Below are positions 1-9,266 of a stretch of 64,000 nucleotides of DNA, in pieces. A program made the translations under genes and the position numbers. The notes under the pieces were generated by a model. The model saw only the letters and a list, made by a program, of their open reading frames with translations, was not told the DNA's origin and did no database searches. Position 1 is the stretch's first letter; every line of letters begins with the position of its first letter. The stretch comes from Wocania arenilitoris (GTDB taxonomy: Bacteria; Bacteroidota; Bacteroidia; Flavobacteriales; Flavobacteriaceae): positions 124,001 to 188,000 of the forward strand of contig NZ_JAKKDU010000005.1 of assembly GCF_021728535.1 (NCBI RefSeq), written 5' to 3'.

Positions 1-51
1 TTATATTAAAATTCACTTGGTTAAATAAAGTAAAAAAATACAAAAATTAAA

Positions 52-1023
52 ATGCAAAACAGACCTTTCCCATGGCAGGATAAACCAGAAAATTGTCAAG
101 ATGTTATATGGCGTCATAGTGATAACCCTATTATTAATAGATACGACATTCCTACGTCAAACAGTATTTTTAATAGTGCTGTAGTTCCTTTTAAAGATGG
201 CTATGCAGGTGTTTTTAGATGTGATAATAAAGCAGTTCAGATGAATATTTTTGCTGGTTTTAGTAAAAATGGTGTCGATTGGAGCATTAATCACGAACCT
301 ATTAAAATGCAAGTGGGTAATACCAATATGATAGAATCTGATTATAAATACGATCCACGAGTGGTGTTTATTGAAGATCGTTATTGGATAACATGGTGTA
401 ATGGTTATCATGGTCCAACTATTGGTATTGCTTATACTTTCAATTTTAAGGAGTTTTTTCAATGCGAAAATGCCTTTTTACCATTTAATAGAAATGGCGT
501 GTTATTTCCGCAGAAAATAAACGGAAAATATGCAATGTTAAGTCGCCCTAGCGATAATGGACATACACCGTTTGGTGATATTTATATTAGTTATAGCCCA
601 GATATGAAATATTGGGGAGAGCATCGTTGTGTGATGAAAGCAACAAATTTTGAAGATAGTGCTTGGCAATGCACAAAAATTGGAGCAGGACCAATACCTA
701 TTTTAACAAATGAGGGTTGGTTAATGATTTATCATGGCGTAATAAATACTTGCAACGGGTTTAGATACGCTATGGGAACAGCATTACTAGATGAAAACTC
801 GCCTGATAAAGTAAAATATAGAACACAACCTTATTTACTAGGACCTGCAGAGCAATACGAAATGGTTGGCGATGTGCCAAATGTTGTGTTTCCTTGCGCT
901 GCATTACATGACACAGACGAAGACAAATTAGCCGTTTATTATGGTGCTGCCGATACTGTTGTAGCTTTAGCTTATGGTAAATTAAGTGAAGTTATTCAGT
1001 TTACAAAAGATAACAGTTTATAA
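52..1023 (+). CDS. GH130 beta-1,4-mannoside phosphorylase (N-glycan core type)
   Basis: Predicted to phosphorolyse a beta-1,4-mannosidic bond, giving mannose 1-phosphate plus GlcNAc or a short core oligosaccharide. The 323-residue protein is a five-bladed propeller enzyme with no signal peptide, so it should be cytoplasmic. The YDPRV motif (residues 100-104) places Asp101 where the catalytic Asp of characterised GH130 mannosyl-GlcNAc phosphorylases sits. The length fits the short GH130_2-like enzymes better than the roughly 390-residue mannosylglucose phosphorylases. With GH92, PNGase F and GH163 genes downstream, the likely substrate is the Man-beta-1,4-GlcNAc core of N-glycans. It is the first gene in the window; its promoter is probably upstream, since nothing convincing is visible in bases 1-51. 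The subfamily is inferred from length and context and could instead be a beta-mannan phosphorylase. Confidence 0.88.
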   Translation: MQNRPFPWQDKPENCQDVIWRHSDNPIINRYDIPTSNSIFNSAVVPFKDGYAGVFRCDNKAVQMNIFAGFSKNGVDWSINHEPIKMQVGNTNMIESDYKYDPRVVFIEDRYWITWCNGYHGPTIGIAYTFNFKEFFQCENAFLPFNRNGVLFPQKINGKYAMLSRPSDNGHTPFGDIYISYSPDMKYWGEHRCVMKATNFEDSAWQCTKIGAGPIPILTNEGWLMIYHGVINTCNGFRYAMGTALLDENSPDKVKYRTQPYLLGPAEQYEMVGDVPNVVFPCAALHDTDEDKLAVYYGAADTVVALAYGKLSEVIQFTKDNSL

Positions 1024-1030
1024 AAATATA

Positions 1031-1080
1031 GTGTCATTACGAAGAAGTGAGGCACGAACATCTGAAATAATCTTTTTGAA
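1031..1080. repeat. Possible REP-like intergenic element
   Basis: This short gap holds a GTCATTACGA...GAACATCTGAAATAATCT arrangement. It resembles the dispersed bacterial elements built on GTCATTGCGA...GAAGCAATCT that often sit between convergent or tandem genes. Only one copy is visible here, so the call rests on resemblance alone; a related but different-looking sequence lies at 38013-38043. Confidence 0.3.
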
Positions 1081-1086
1081 ATAAAA

Positions 1087-2166
1087 GTGAAAAATCATCA
1101 TAGCACATATTTAACATTTAGTCTGTTTTTGTTCAGTATAACTTTTTACGCCCAATCCAAAAAAGAGATTATTCCACAAACTTATGTTGCGCATAAAACA
1201 TCGGAGCTTATAACTATTGATGGAAAAGCTAACGAATCTGATTGGAAAAATGCTAAATGGACTAGTGATTTTATAGATATTGAAAGCGATAAAACACCAA
1301 AATATCAAACCCGCGTAAAAATGCTTTGGGATGACAATTATTATTACATTTTTGCAGAAATGAAAGAACCACATGTTTGGGGTGATATAACCCAACGTGA
1401 TGCTGTTATTTTTTATAATAATGATTTTGAGGTGTTTATTGATACCAATGGCGATACTCATAATTATTACGAATTAGAAATTAATGCCCTTAACACGGTT
1501 TGGGATTTGTTTTTAATTAAGCCATATGGAATATCAGGTAGTAGGGTTTTAAACAACTGGGATTATTCAGATTTAAAATCTGCTATTAATATTAAAGGAA
1601 CACTTAATAATCCAAACGATATAGATAAAGGATGGACTTTAGAAATTGCCATTCCTTTTAAAGATTTTAGAAAATCTCGAAAAAGAAATAATATACCAAG
1701 TAATCAGTTTTATCGTGTGAATTTTTCGAGAGTAAATTGGGATTTCGATCTTGAAAACGGAAAGTATTCCAGAAAAAAGAATAAAAAAGGTAGGTTTTTA
1801 CCAGAGTATAATTGGGTTTGGTCGCCAATGGGTGTAATAAATATGCATAAACCAGAAAAATGGGGTTATGTATATTTTTCTTCCAAAGAAGTTGGTAGCA
1901 ATGTAACTTTTGAAATCCCAAAAGATGAAAAAATCAAATGGAAATTGTATGAATTATTTCATGCTAATAGGACTTTTCAAACAAAAAATAATCAAAGTGC
2001 AAAATCAATTAGTGATTTAGAACATTCTAAAATAATAATTGATGAAAAAGAAATTAATCCAACTATAGAAACCTATAAATTTGGTTGGACAATTTCAGTA
2101 CAAAGCCCATTTACAAACCATATTTTATCTGTAAAGGAAGATGGCAAGTTTTTAAAAAAAAAATAA
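1087..2166 (+). CDS. Secreted CBM9-like carbohydrate-binding protein
   Basis: A 359-residue exported protein whose N-terminal two thirds match the CBM9-like fold found in many Bacteroidota carbohydrate loci: an ITIDGKANESDW start, then FIDTNGDTHNYYELEINA and GWTLEIAIPF strands. It probably binds sugar rather than cleaving it; no catalytic motif is evident. The start is a GTG codon: it directly precedes a good signal peptide ending in FYAQ, and there is no ATG that would keep the signal. It lies 63 bp after the GH130 gene and 39 bp before a GH18 gene. The last 80 residues do not match anything I recognise. Confidence 0.7.
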   Translation: MKNHHSTYLTFSLFLFSITFYAQSKKEIIPQTYVAHKTSELITIDGKANESDWKNAKWTSDFIDIESDKTPKYQTRVKMLWDDNYYYIFAEMKEPHVWGDITQRDAVIFYNNDFEVFIDTNGDTHNYYELEINALNTVWDLFLIKPYGISGSRVLNNWDYSDLKSAINIKGTLNNPNDIDKGWTLEIAIPFKDFRKSRKRNNIPSNQFYRVNFSRVNWDFDLENGKYSRKKNKKGRFLPEYNWVWSPMGVINMHKPEKWGYVYFSSKEVGSNVTFEIPKDEKIKWKLYELFHANRTFQTKNNQSAKSISDLEHSKIIIDEKEINPTIETYKFGWTISVQSPFTNHILSVKEDGKFLKKK

Positions 2167-2205
2167 ATTAAACATATTCAGTTTTAAATTAAAACGATAA
2201 GTAAA

Positions 2206-3369
2206 ATGAAATCAATTTGTAAATCAAAACAATTAATAGTGCCTTTAATTTTAATGCTTTTATTTTTAGGATGTTCTAAGTCTGTTGAAAAAAAAGAAGA
2301 CCCAGTTAAAGTCCTTGTCGAAGATTTAAAAATAATCGGATATGTAGCTGGTTACGAGGATTATGATCCATTTGATCCGTCTAGTGTAGATGCTAATAAA
2401 CTAACACATATAAATTATGCCTTTGCCAATATAGTAGAAGGAAAGCCAAAATTTGAACTGGAATTAGATTCCATCAAAATTCCAAAAGTAATAGCGCTTA
2501 AAAAAAAGAATCCCAACTTAAAAGTTTTATATTCAATTGGCGGGTGGGTTTGGTCTGATAAATTTTCACATACCGCTGCATATCCTGATGCACGCAAGAA
2601 ATTTGCAAAAGGTTGTGTTAAACTTATGAAGAAACATGGTTTTGATGGCGTAGATTTGGATTGGGAATACCCAGGACAACGCGCTGAGGATAATGCGATT
2701 AGATCTTCGGATAAAGAAAACTTCACAATGCTACTTGCCGAAATTAGAAAGCAATTAGATGCAGCTGCTAAAACTGATAATACACATTATTTACTAACCA
2801 TTGCAACAGGAGCAAATCAAGCCTATATTGATAATACAGATTTAGGGAAAGCACACCAATACCTAGATTTTATAAACATTATGTGTTATGATTATTATCA
2901 CGGGTGGTATTATCAAACTGGACATCATGCTAATTTATATCCTTCAGATAAAGAGCGTTTTACTGGTAATAGCGGGCAAGAAGCAATTACAAGGCATATT
3001 AAAGCTGGAGTTCCTGCAAATAAGCTAATTATGGGTATTCCTTTTTATGGTAGAATGTGGGAAAAAGTTTCAATAGGTAATGGTGGTTTATACGAAAATG
3101 CGATGTCTCCTGGAATGATTATTCCGTATTGGGATATTATCGAAAAATTAAAATCTGGTTCATATAAAAAAGAATATGATGAGACTGCAAAAGCTTCTTA
3201 TTTATGGAATGCAGCCGACAGTATTTTTATTTCTTGGGAAACTCCAAAAGATATCGAATTAAAAGCTAAATACATCAAGCAGAATGGTTTAGGTGGTGCT
3301 ATGTTTTGGGAGTATAGCTTAGATAAAAATCAGGAATTATTAAATACACTTTATAAAACAATAAAATAA
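2206..3369 (+). CDS. GH18 chitinase-like lipoprotein
   Basis: A surface or periplasmic glycoside hydrolase of 387 residues. A lipoprotein signal ends at Cys23 (LFLGC). The catalytic DxxDxDxE motif is intact as DGVDLDWE at 147-154, with Glu154 as the proton donor, and the upstream SIGGW strand (110-114) is present. Later landmarks MCYDYY and GIPFYGR are typical of chitinase-type GH18 enzymes. Family activity is retaining, substrate-assisted cleavage of beta-1,4-GlcNAc linkages. In this locus it could cut chitobiose-containing glycans, but the sequence reads more like a chitinase than like the N-glycan endo-beta-GlcNAcases of GH18; the separate GH163 gene fills the endo role more clearly. It sits between a CBM9-like and a GHL10-type gene with 29-39 bp gaps. 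Confidence 0.88.
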   Translation: MKSICKSKQLIVPLILMLLFLGCSKSVEKKEDPVKVLVEDLKIIGYVAGYEDYDPFDPSSVDANKLTHINYAFANIVEGKPKFELELDSIKIPKVIALKKKNPNLKVLYSIGGWVWSDKFSHTAAYPDARKKFAKGCVKLMKKHGFDGVDLDWEYPGQRAEDNAIRSSDKENFTMLLAEIRKQLDAAAKTDNTHYLLTIATGANQAYIDNTDLGKAHQYLDFINIMCYDYYHGWYYQTGHHANLYPSDKERFTGNSGQEAITRHIKAGVPANKLIMGIPFYGRMWEKVSIGNGGLYENAMSPGMIIPYWDIIEKLKSGSYKKEYDETAKASYLWNAADSIFISWETPKDIELKAKYIKQNGLGGAMFWEYSLDKNQELLNTLYKTIK

Positions 3370-3398
3370 AGGTATTAATTATAATTAAAACTAAAAAA

Positions 3399-4532
3399 AT
3401 GAAAACATTGCGAATACCATTAATTTTTGCTTTGCTATTTAGTATGACGGCGTGCAATCAAAATAAAAATGAGCAGAATAATAACACTGATGTTAATGAC
3501 GAAGAAATAACAATGGCATCAAATGAATCTGCATTTAAATTTGGTACGTGGATAACCTCAAGCAAGAAAAAATCTAATGAAAATTATACCAAAGAATTTA
3601 AACGCTATAAAGCAGGAGGAATAGATGAAATATTAATTAACACAGGAACTGACCCTAAAGAGTTAGAGCGATTGGTGCCTATTGCTAAAGCTGAAGGATT
3701 AAATGTACATGCGTGGATTATGGCTGTAAATAGACCTGGAGACAAAGAAGCTTTAAAGCACCCAGAATGGTATCAGGTGAGTCGCGAGGGTAAATCATGT
3801 TTTGATACGCGTCCTTATGTTGGTTATTATCAGTGGTTGTGCCCAACTAGAGAAGAGTCTCGAAACCATATTTTAGGTTTAGTTGAAGGCTTAGCAAAAG
3901 TTGAAGGTATTGAAAGTGTGCATTTAGATTATATTCGTTTTCCAGACATTTTTTTACCTATAGGATTATTGCCTAAATACAATTTGATTCAAGATGTAGA
4001 ATTACCAGAATACGATTTTTGTTATTGTGATGTTTGTGTAAGTGAGTTTGAGAAAATCCATCATAAAAACCCAAAAGAAAGCAAAAACACAGCTATTGAC
4101 ATGGAGTGGAAAAATTTTAGACTTAATGCTATTAAAGCTTTGGTTGACGATGCTTACAAAATAGTTCATAACAATAATAAAAGACTAACGGCCGCAGTTT
4201 TTCCGTACCCTGAAATGGCAGACCATATGGTACGTCAACGTTGGGATAAATGGGATATCGATGAAGTTTACCCAATGATTTATCATAGTTTTTACAACGA
4301 AGAAATTGATTGGATTGGATATGCTACTAAGCAAGGTGTCACTGATATAGAAACTGAAAATATAGGATTAAATACAGGAGTTTTCTTACCGCCATTTAAA
4401 ACAGGAGAAGAGATAAAAAAAGCCATTTTACAAGCTAAAGATAATGGCGCCATTGGTGTAACGTTTTTTGATGGACCTCAATTAACCGATGAATATTTAC
4501 AAACGATCAAGGAAGTAAAAGCTTCATTTTAA
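3399..4532 (+). CDS. GHL10-type (family 10 glycosylhydrolase-like) lipoprotein
   Basis: A 377-residue TIM-barrel protein with a lipoprotein signal (cleavage before Cys19, MTAC). The sequence resembles the COG1649/GHL10 group of uncharacterised glycosidase-like proteins: the HLDYIRFP strand at 175-182 is the family's most recognisable element, and AWIMAVN and PMIYHSF fit other barrel strands. The activity of this group is poorly defined, so no substrate is assigned. Nine bases separate it from the GH92 gene downstream, which suggests co-translation and a role in the same glycan pathway. Confidence 0.6.
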   Translation: MKTLRIPLIFALLFSMTACNQNKNEQNNNTDVNDEEITMASNESAFKFGTWITSSKKKSNENYTKEFKRYKAGGIDEILINTGTDPKELERLVPIAKAEGLNVHAWIMAVNRPGDKEALKHPEWYQVSREGKSCFDTRPYVGYYQWLCPTREESRNHILGLVEGLAKVEGIESVHLDYIRFPDIFLPIGLLPKYNLIQDVELPEYDFCYCDVCVSEFEKIHHKNPKESKNTAIDMEWKNFRLNAIKALVDDAYKIVHNNNKRLTAAVFPYPEMADHMVRQRWDKWDIDEVYPMIYHSFYNEEIDWIGYATKQGVTDIETENIGLNTGVFLPPFKTGEEIKKAILQAKDNGAIGVTFFDGPQLTDEYLQTIKEVKASF

Positions 4533-4541
4533 TAAGTTATT

Positions 4542-6830
4542 ATGTTAAAAAAAGGTATTCTTTTAATAGTTAGTATTATCCTGTTTTTTAACTGTATACA
4601 GCAAAAAGATAAACCTATAACAAAGCTTACCGATTTTGTAAACCCATTTATTGGAACTGATGGTCCGGGAAACACATATCCTGGTTCTACAGTGCCGTTC
4701 GGGATGGTTCAGTTGAGTCCAGATATTGGTATTCCGGGTTGGGACAGAATTGCAGGTTATTATTACCAAGACTCCATAATTTCTGGGTTTTCGCATATGC
4801 ACTTAACGGGTACAGGAGCAGGTGATTTATACGATATTTTAGTAATGCCAACCAATAGTAGGTTTAATAAACGTATTAAAGAAAATAGCTTTAAACCATT
4901 TTCTAGTTTTTCACACGATAAAGAAGCAGCATCACCGGGTTATTATACAGTAGACTTGTTAGATTACGGGATTAAAGCTGAGGTTACTGCAACGCAGCGT
5001 ACAGGTATTCATAAATATACATTTCCTAAGGATAGTTTGTCGCAAATTCATATCGATTTAGGGTATACACTTAATTGGGATGCCCCAACCGATACACATA
5101 TTAAAGTTGTAAATAATACCACAATTGAAGGATATAGAAAATCTGTAGGTTGGGCAAAAGACCAACGTGTGTATTTTCAGATGCAATTTTCAAAACCATT
5201 TGATTCCTATCAATTATACCAAAGTGATACACTAATCAATCGCCCTAAATCAAGTTTGCAAAGTATAGGAGATAAAAAGAAATTAATAAATTCGACTGAA
5301 TCATCAGAATACCTAAATCTCGATTATCGAGATTCCGCAAAAGCGAAAAACACTAAAATTATTTTAAATTATAATACAGATGAAGATGAAGAAATTGTAT
5401 TAAAAACAGGACTTTCTACAGCTAATATTGATGGAGCAAAACTGTCATTAAAAAAAGAAGCTTCTCATTTTAATTTTGAAACTTATAAGACACAAGCAGA
5501 CAGTATTTGGGAAGAACAATTACAAAAAATACATATTGAAACTAAGGATAAAACTAAAAAACATATCTTTTATACCATGCTTTATCAAAGCATGTTAGCG
5601 CCAACACTTTTAAGCGATTACAATAATAATTACAAAGGCGCTAACGATACCGTTATGAAAGCTGATGGTTACAACAGGTACGATACTTTTTCGTTGTGGG
5701 ATACTTACAGAGCAGCACATCCGCTCTATACTATTATGCATCCTGAACGTGTTAGCGACATGATGCAATCGCTATTAGCGCATTATAAAGAAACGGGTCT
5801 GCTTCCTGTTTGGTCTATGCAAGGAAACGAAACTAATATGATGATTGGTTACCACGCTATTCCTGTAATTGTTGATGCTTATTTTAAAGGTATTGATTTT
5901 GATGCACAATTAGCTTTTGAAGCTTGTAAAGCAAGTGCTATGGATGATAATAGGCAAATAGATGTTTATAAAAAATTAGGCTTTATTCCTGTTGATGAAG
6001 CACATGAAAACTGGTCGGTTTCAAAAACTTTAGAATACGCTTTTGGCGATTGGTGTGTAGCACAATTTGCTAAGGCATTAAATAAAACTGATGATTATGA
6101 ATATTTTTTAAAGCGATCTAAAAACTGGAAAAATATGTACGATGAAAAGAGCAGTTTTATGCGCCCGAAATTAGAAGATGGTACATTTGTAAAAGATTTT
6201 ATTCCAAAAGATTATTCTGCTTATTTCTGCGAAAGCAATGCATGGCAATACTTTTGGTCGGTTCAGCATGATGTAAACGGACTTATAAAAACGGTTGGTG
6301 GTAACGAACGGTTTGAGCAAAAATTAGACTCAATGTTTACGCTATATCCATTACCAACTGATAAATTACCTATTTTCAGTACAGGCATGATTGGACAGTA
6401 CGCACACGGCAACGAACCAAGTCACCACGTTGGATATTTGTATAACTACATTGATAAGCCATGGAAAACTCAAAAAATTATTCGAGACATTCTAAATACA
6501 CAATATAAAAATGAACCTAATGGGCATTGTGGAAATGAAGATTGCGGGCAAATGTCGTCGTGGTATATTTTTAGTAGTTTAGGGTTTTATCCTGTTAATC
6601 CAGCAGAAGGATTATATCAATTTGGTTCGCCTATTTTTGATGAAACTACGATTAATTTAGAAAATGGTAATCAATTTAAAATTGAAACCATTAACAACTC
6701 TAAATCAAGTAAATATATAGAGTCTATTACCTTAAACGGAGAAACCATTAATAGAAATTATATAACACATAAAGAGATAATAAATGGCGGAACACTTGTT
6801 TTTAAAATGAGTGATTCTCCGAGAAAATAA
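4542..6830 (+). CDS. GH92 alpha-mannosidase lipoprotein (first of three)
   Basis: A calcium-dependent inverting exo-alpha-mannosidase of 762 residues, expected on the outer surface or in the periplasm. A lipoprotein signal precedes Cys18. The N-terminal domain opens with the signature FVNPFIGTDGPGN, and the C-terminal alpha/alpha barrel ends with GNEDCGQMSSWY (664-675), which carries family catalytic acidic residues, followed by LGFYPVNP. The full length matches the family. GH92 enzymes trim alpha-1,2, -1,3, -1,4 or -1,6 mannose from high-mannose N-glycans. The linkage cannot be read from sequence, but three divergent copies in one locus (also 15466 and 22077) suggest division of labour. It is followed after nine bases by GH20. 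Confidence 0.95.
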   Translation: MLKKGILLIVSIILFFNCIQQKDKPITKLTDFVNPFIGTDGPGNTYPGSTVPFGMVQLSPDIGIPGWDRIAGYYYQDSIISGFSHMHLTGTGAGDLYDILVMPTNSRFNKRIKENSFKPFSSFSHDKEAASPGYYTVDLLDYGIKAEVTATQRTGIHKYTFPKDSLSQIHIDLGYTLNWDAPTDTHIKVVNNTTIEGYRKSVGWAKDQRVYFQMQFSKPFDSYQLYQSDTLINRPKSSLQSIGDKKKLINSTESSEYLNLDYRDSAKAKNTKIILNYNTDEDEEIVLKTGLSTANIDGAKLSLKKEASHFNFETYKTQADSIWEEQLQKIHIETKDKTKKHIFYTMLYQSMLAPTLLSDYNNNYKGANDTVMKADGYNRYDTFSLWDTYRAAHPLYTIMHPERVSDMMQSLLAHYKETGLLPVWSMQGNETNMMIGYHAIPVIVDAYFKGIDFDAQLAFEACKASAMDDNRQIDVYKKLGFIPVDEAHENWSVSKTLEYAFGDWCVAQFAKALNKTDDYEYFLKRSKNWKNMYDEKSSFMRPKLEDGTFVKDFIPKDYSAYFCESNAWQYFWSVQHDVNGLIKTVGGNERFEQKLDSMFTLYPLPTDKLPIFSTGMIGQYAHGNEPSHHVGYLYNYIDKPWKTQKIIRDILNTQYKNEPNGHCGNEDCGQMSSWYIFSSLGFYPVNPAEGLYQFGSPIFDETTINLENGNQFKIETINNSKSSKYIESITLNGETINRNYITHKEIINGGTLVFKMSDSPRK

Positions 6831-6839
6831 TTTTTAAAT

Positions 6840-9164
6840 ATGAAATTAAAAGTATTATTAATAGTTGCATTAAGCCTTGTTATTTTTAGTTGTAATACTA
6901 ATGAAACTAAAGTGTTTACTGAAAGTGATATTCAAGTGATTCCAAAACCTGAAACTTTAAAACTAAAAGAAGGACATTTTAAGTTTACCGAAAACACCGT
7001 GTTTTATGTTACAGATGATATACAACTGAGAGCTTCTCAAATTTTAATTGATAGGTTTAAAACTGCTCAAGGTTGGGATTTAAAAACAGTTAAAACACAA
7101 CCTAAATCAAATTTTATTCAATTTAAAACTTCTGAAAATATTGGTAAAGAAGCTTATAAATTAATAGTAGAAAACGATGTGATAACCATCGAATCAAAAG
7201 GTTATAATGGGCTGCTGTACGCCATACAAACGCTTAGACAATTATTACCAACAGCTATTGAATCTCAAACTAAAGTAGCAGATATTAATTGGGTAATTCC
7301 AAATTTAGAAATCACTGATAAACCACGTTTTCAATGGCGAGGTTTAATGCTAGATGTGTCGCGTCATTTCTTTCAAAAGGAATACATTAAAAAAACAATT
7401 GATCGTTTAGCATATCATAAAATGAACACTTTACATTTACATTTGGTAGATGATCAAGGCTGGCGAATTGAGATTAAAAAATATCCTAAATTAACCGAAG
7501 TAGGTGCTTTTAGAGTAGATCAAGAAGATAAACCATGGAACGGGAGATACACGCCAGAATTAGATGAAAAAGCAACTTATGGTGGTTTTTATACCCAAGA
7601 AGACATTAAAGAAATTGTAGCTTATGCAGAAAGTCGTGGTGTTACTGTTGTACCAGAAATTGAAATGCCTGCTCATGTTACAAGTGCTATTGCTTCGTAT
7701 CCTGAATTTTCGTGTTTAGAAAAACCAGTGCCTGTGCCATCGGGTGGTTTATGGCCAATAACTGATATTTATTGCGCTGGGAAAGAATCAACTTTTGAGT
7801 TTTTAGAAGATGTTTTAGTTGAAGTTATGGCATTATTTCCCTCAAAATATATACATGTTGGAGGAGATGAAGCTACCAAAACCAATTGGAAAACATGCGC
7901 ACATTGTAAAAAGCGTATGAAAGATGAGAAGCTTAAATCTGTTGAGGAGTTACAAAGCTATTTCATAAAACGTATGGAACGTTTTATAAGTTCAAAAGGA
8001 AGAGTGCTTATTGGCTGGGATGAAATTTTAGAAGGCGGATTAGCTCCAGGAGCAACCGTTATGAGTTGGCGTGGTGTAAAAGGTGGATTAGAAGCTTCTG
8101 AGCAAGGACACGATGTGGTAATGACACCAGGGTCACATTGTTATTTTGATCATTATCAAGGGCCAATGGATACTGAACCTAAAGCTTGGGGCGGATACTC
8201 GCCAGTAAGTAAAGTGTATCAATTTGATCCAATTGTTGATACTATGAGCGATGAACAAGCAAAACATGTTTTAGGTGGGCAAGCTAACTTATGGTCTGAG
8301 TACGTAACTACCGAATCGCATTCTGAATATATGATTTATCCTAGAATAGCGGCTTTATCCGAAGCACTTTGGAGTCCTAAACCGAGTAGAAATTGGGTTA
8401 ATTTTTCGTCTCGATTAGAAAATCTTTTTAAGCGTTACGAACACCAAAATATAAATTATGCTAAAAGTGCATATACGATTACTTCTGAAACTGAAGTTAA
8501 TGATTCAATGAATACAATTTCTGTAGCTTTAAAAAATGAGTTTCCTGTGGCAGATATTCGTTATGTTTTAAATGAATCATCACTTGACGAAGCTGCAATT
8601 AAGTATACTAAACCAATCGAAATTAATTCAACGTCAACTATTAAAGCCTCACTTTTTAAAGATAATAAACCAGTAGGGAAAGTGTTTGAGAAAACATTTA
8701 ATTACCATAAAGCAGTGGGCAAAAAGGTTATTTACAATATAAAATATCATGACAGCTATAAGGGTAAAGAAGCTTCAAATATGGTAAATATTGTACGAGG
8801 AACTAAAAATTTTCATGACGGCCAATGGCAAGCGTGGTTAGTTAAAGACATGGACTTAACCATAGATTTGGATGAGTTAACTGATGTATCTTCTGTTTCA
8901 GTTGGAACTATGGAAAGCCAAGGACCAAGTATTTATTTTCCAACACAAGTAGAAGTCTTATTATCAAATGATGGAAAAACATTCTCTAGTGTAGGAAAAA
9001 TAGACAGGCCGTTTGAGAGTAATGCTAACATAATTCTTAAAGATTTTGTTATTGGTTTTGATACTCAAAAAGCCCAATTTATTAGAGTAAAAGCTAAGAA
9101 TTTAGGAAAAACAGAAAGAGGAGGTGCTACTTGGATTTTTATTGATGAAATAATTGTACAGTAA
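6840..9164 (+). CDS. GH20 beta-N-acetylhexosaminidase lipoprotein with C-terminal binding module
   Basis: An exo-acting beta-N-acetylhexosaminidase that removes terminal GlcNAc or GalNAc by substrate-assisted catalysis. Order of parts: lipoprotein signal (Cys18), GH20b domain (about 30-158), catalytic barrel (about 162-510) with the Asp343-Glu344 pair in IHVGGDEA, a degenerate chitobiase C-terminal-like module (about 540-615), and a discoidin-like module (about 635-774) ending WIFIDEIIVQ. The last module closely resembles the C-termini at 15420, 26544 and 33564. At 774 residues it is longer than the bare GH20 at 58525. It lies last in the run starting at 52, before a 102-bp gap and the redox genes. 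Confidence 0.94.
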   Translation: MKLKVLLIVALSLVIFSCNTNETKVFTESDIQVIPKPETLKLKEGHFKFTENTVFYVTDDIQLRASQILIDRFKTAQGWDLKTVKTQPKSNFIQFKTSENIGKEAYKLIVENDVITIESKGYNGLLYAIQTLRQLLPTAIESQTKVADINWVIPNLEITDKPRFQWRGLMLDVSRHFFQKEYIKKTIDRLAYHKMNTLHLHLVDDQGWRIEIKKYPKLTEVGAFRVDQEDKPWNGRYTPELDEKATYGGFYTQEDIKEIVAYAESRGVTVVPEIEMPAHVTSAIASYPEFSCLEKPVPVPSGGLWPITDIYCAGKESTFEFLEDVLVEVMALFPSKYIHVGGDEATKTNWKTCAHCKKRMKDEKLKSVEELQSYFIKRMERFISSKGRVLIGWDEILEGGLAPGATVMSWRGVKGGLEASEQGHDVVMTPGSHCYFDHYQGPMDTEPKAWGGYSPVSKVYQFDPIVDTMSDEQAKHVLGGQANLWSEYVTTESHSEYMIYPRIAALSEALWSPKPSRNWVNFSSRLENLFKRYEHQNINYAKSAYTITSETEVNDSMNTISVALKNEFPVADIRYVLNESSLDEAAIKYTKPIEINSTSTIKASLFKDNKPVGKVFEKTFNYHKAVGKKVIYNIKYHDSYKGKEASNMVNIVRGTKNFHDGQWQAWLVKDMDLTIDLDELTDVSSVSVGTMESQGPSIYFPTQVEVLLSNDGKTFSSVGKIDRPFESNANIILKDFVIGFDTQKAQFIRVKAKNLGKTERGGATWIFIDEIIVQ

Positions 9165-9224
9165 AACCTTTTATTTGGCTACAGTATAGCGTTGCTGGTC
9201 GAATTTATTTTGATTAACTTAGTG

Positions 9225-9261
9225 TGATAATTAAATTGTATTCTGTTAACATAAATTATCA
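9225..9261. promoter_or_regulatory. Inverted repeat upstream of the redox module
   Basis: TGATAATT at 9225-9232 and its exact reverse complement at 9254-9261 flank 21 bases just before the ATG at 9267. It could be a regulator site or an mRNA hairpin in the leader. In DNA this AT-rich an 8-bp dyad can occur by chance, and no clear TAnnTTTG element accompanies it. Confidence 0.3.
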
Positions 9262-9266
9262 AAACA

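Noticed and set aside
157-462. Minus-strand frame of 101 residues inside the GH130 gene
   Set aside because: It is fully covered by a well supported gene and encodes a low-complexity product without motifs; the same holds for the other opposite-strand frames inside the hydrolases.
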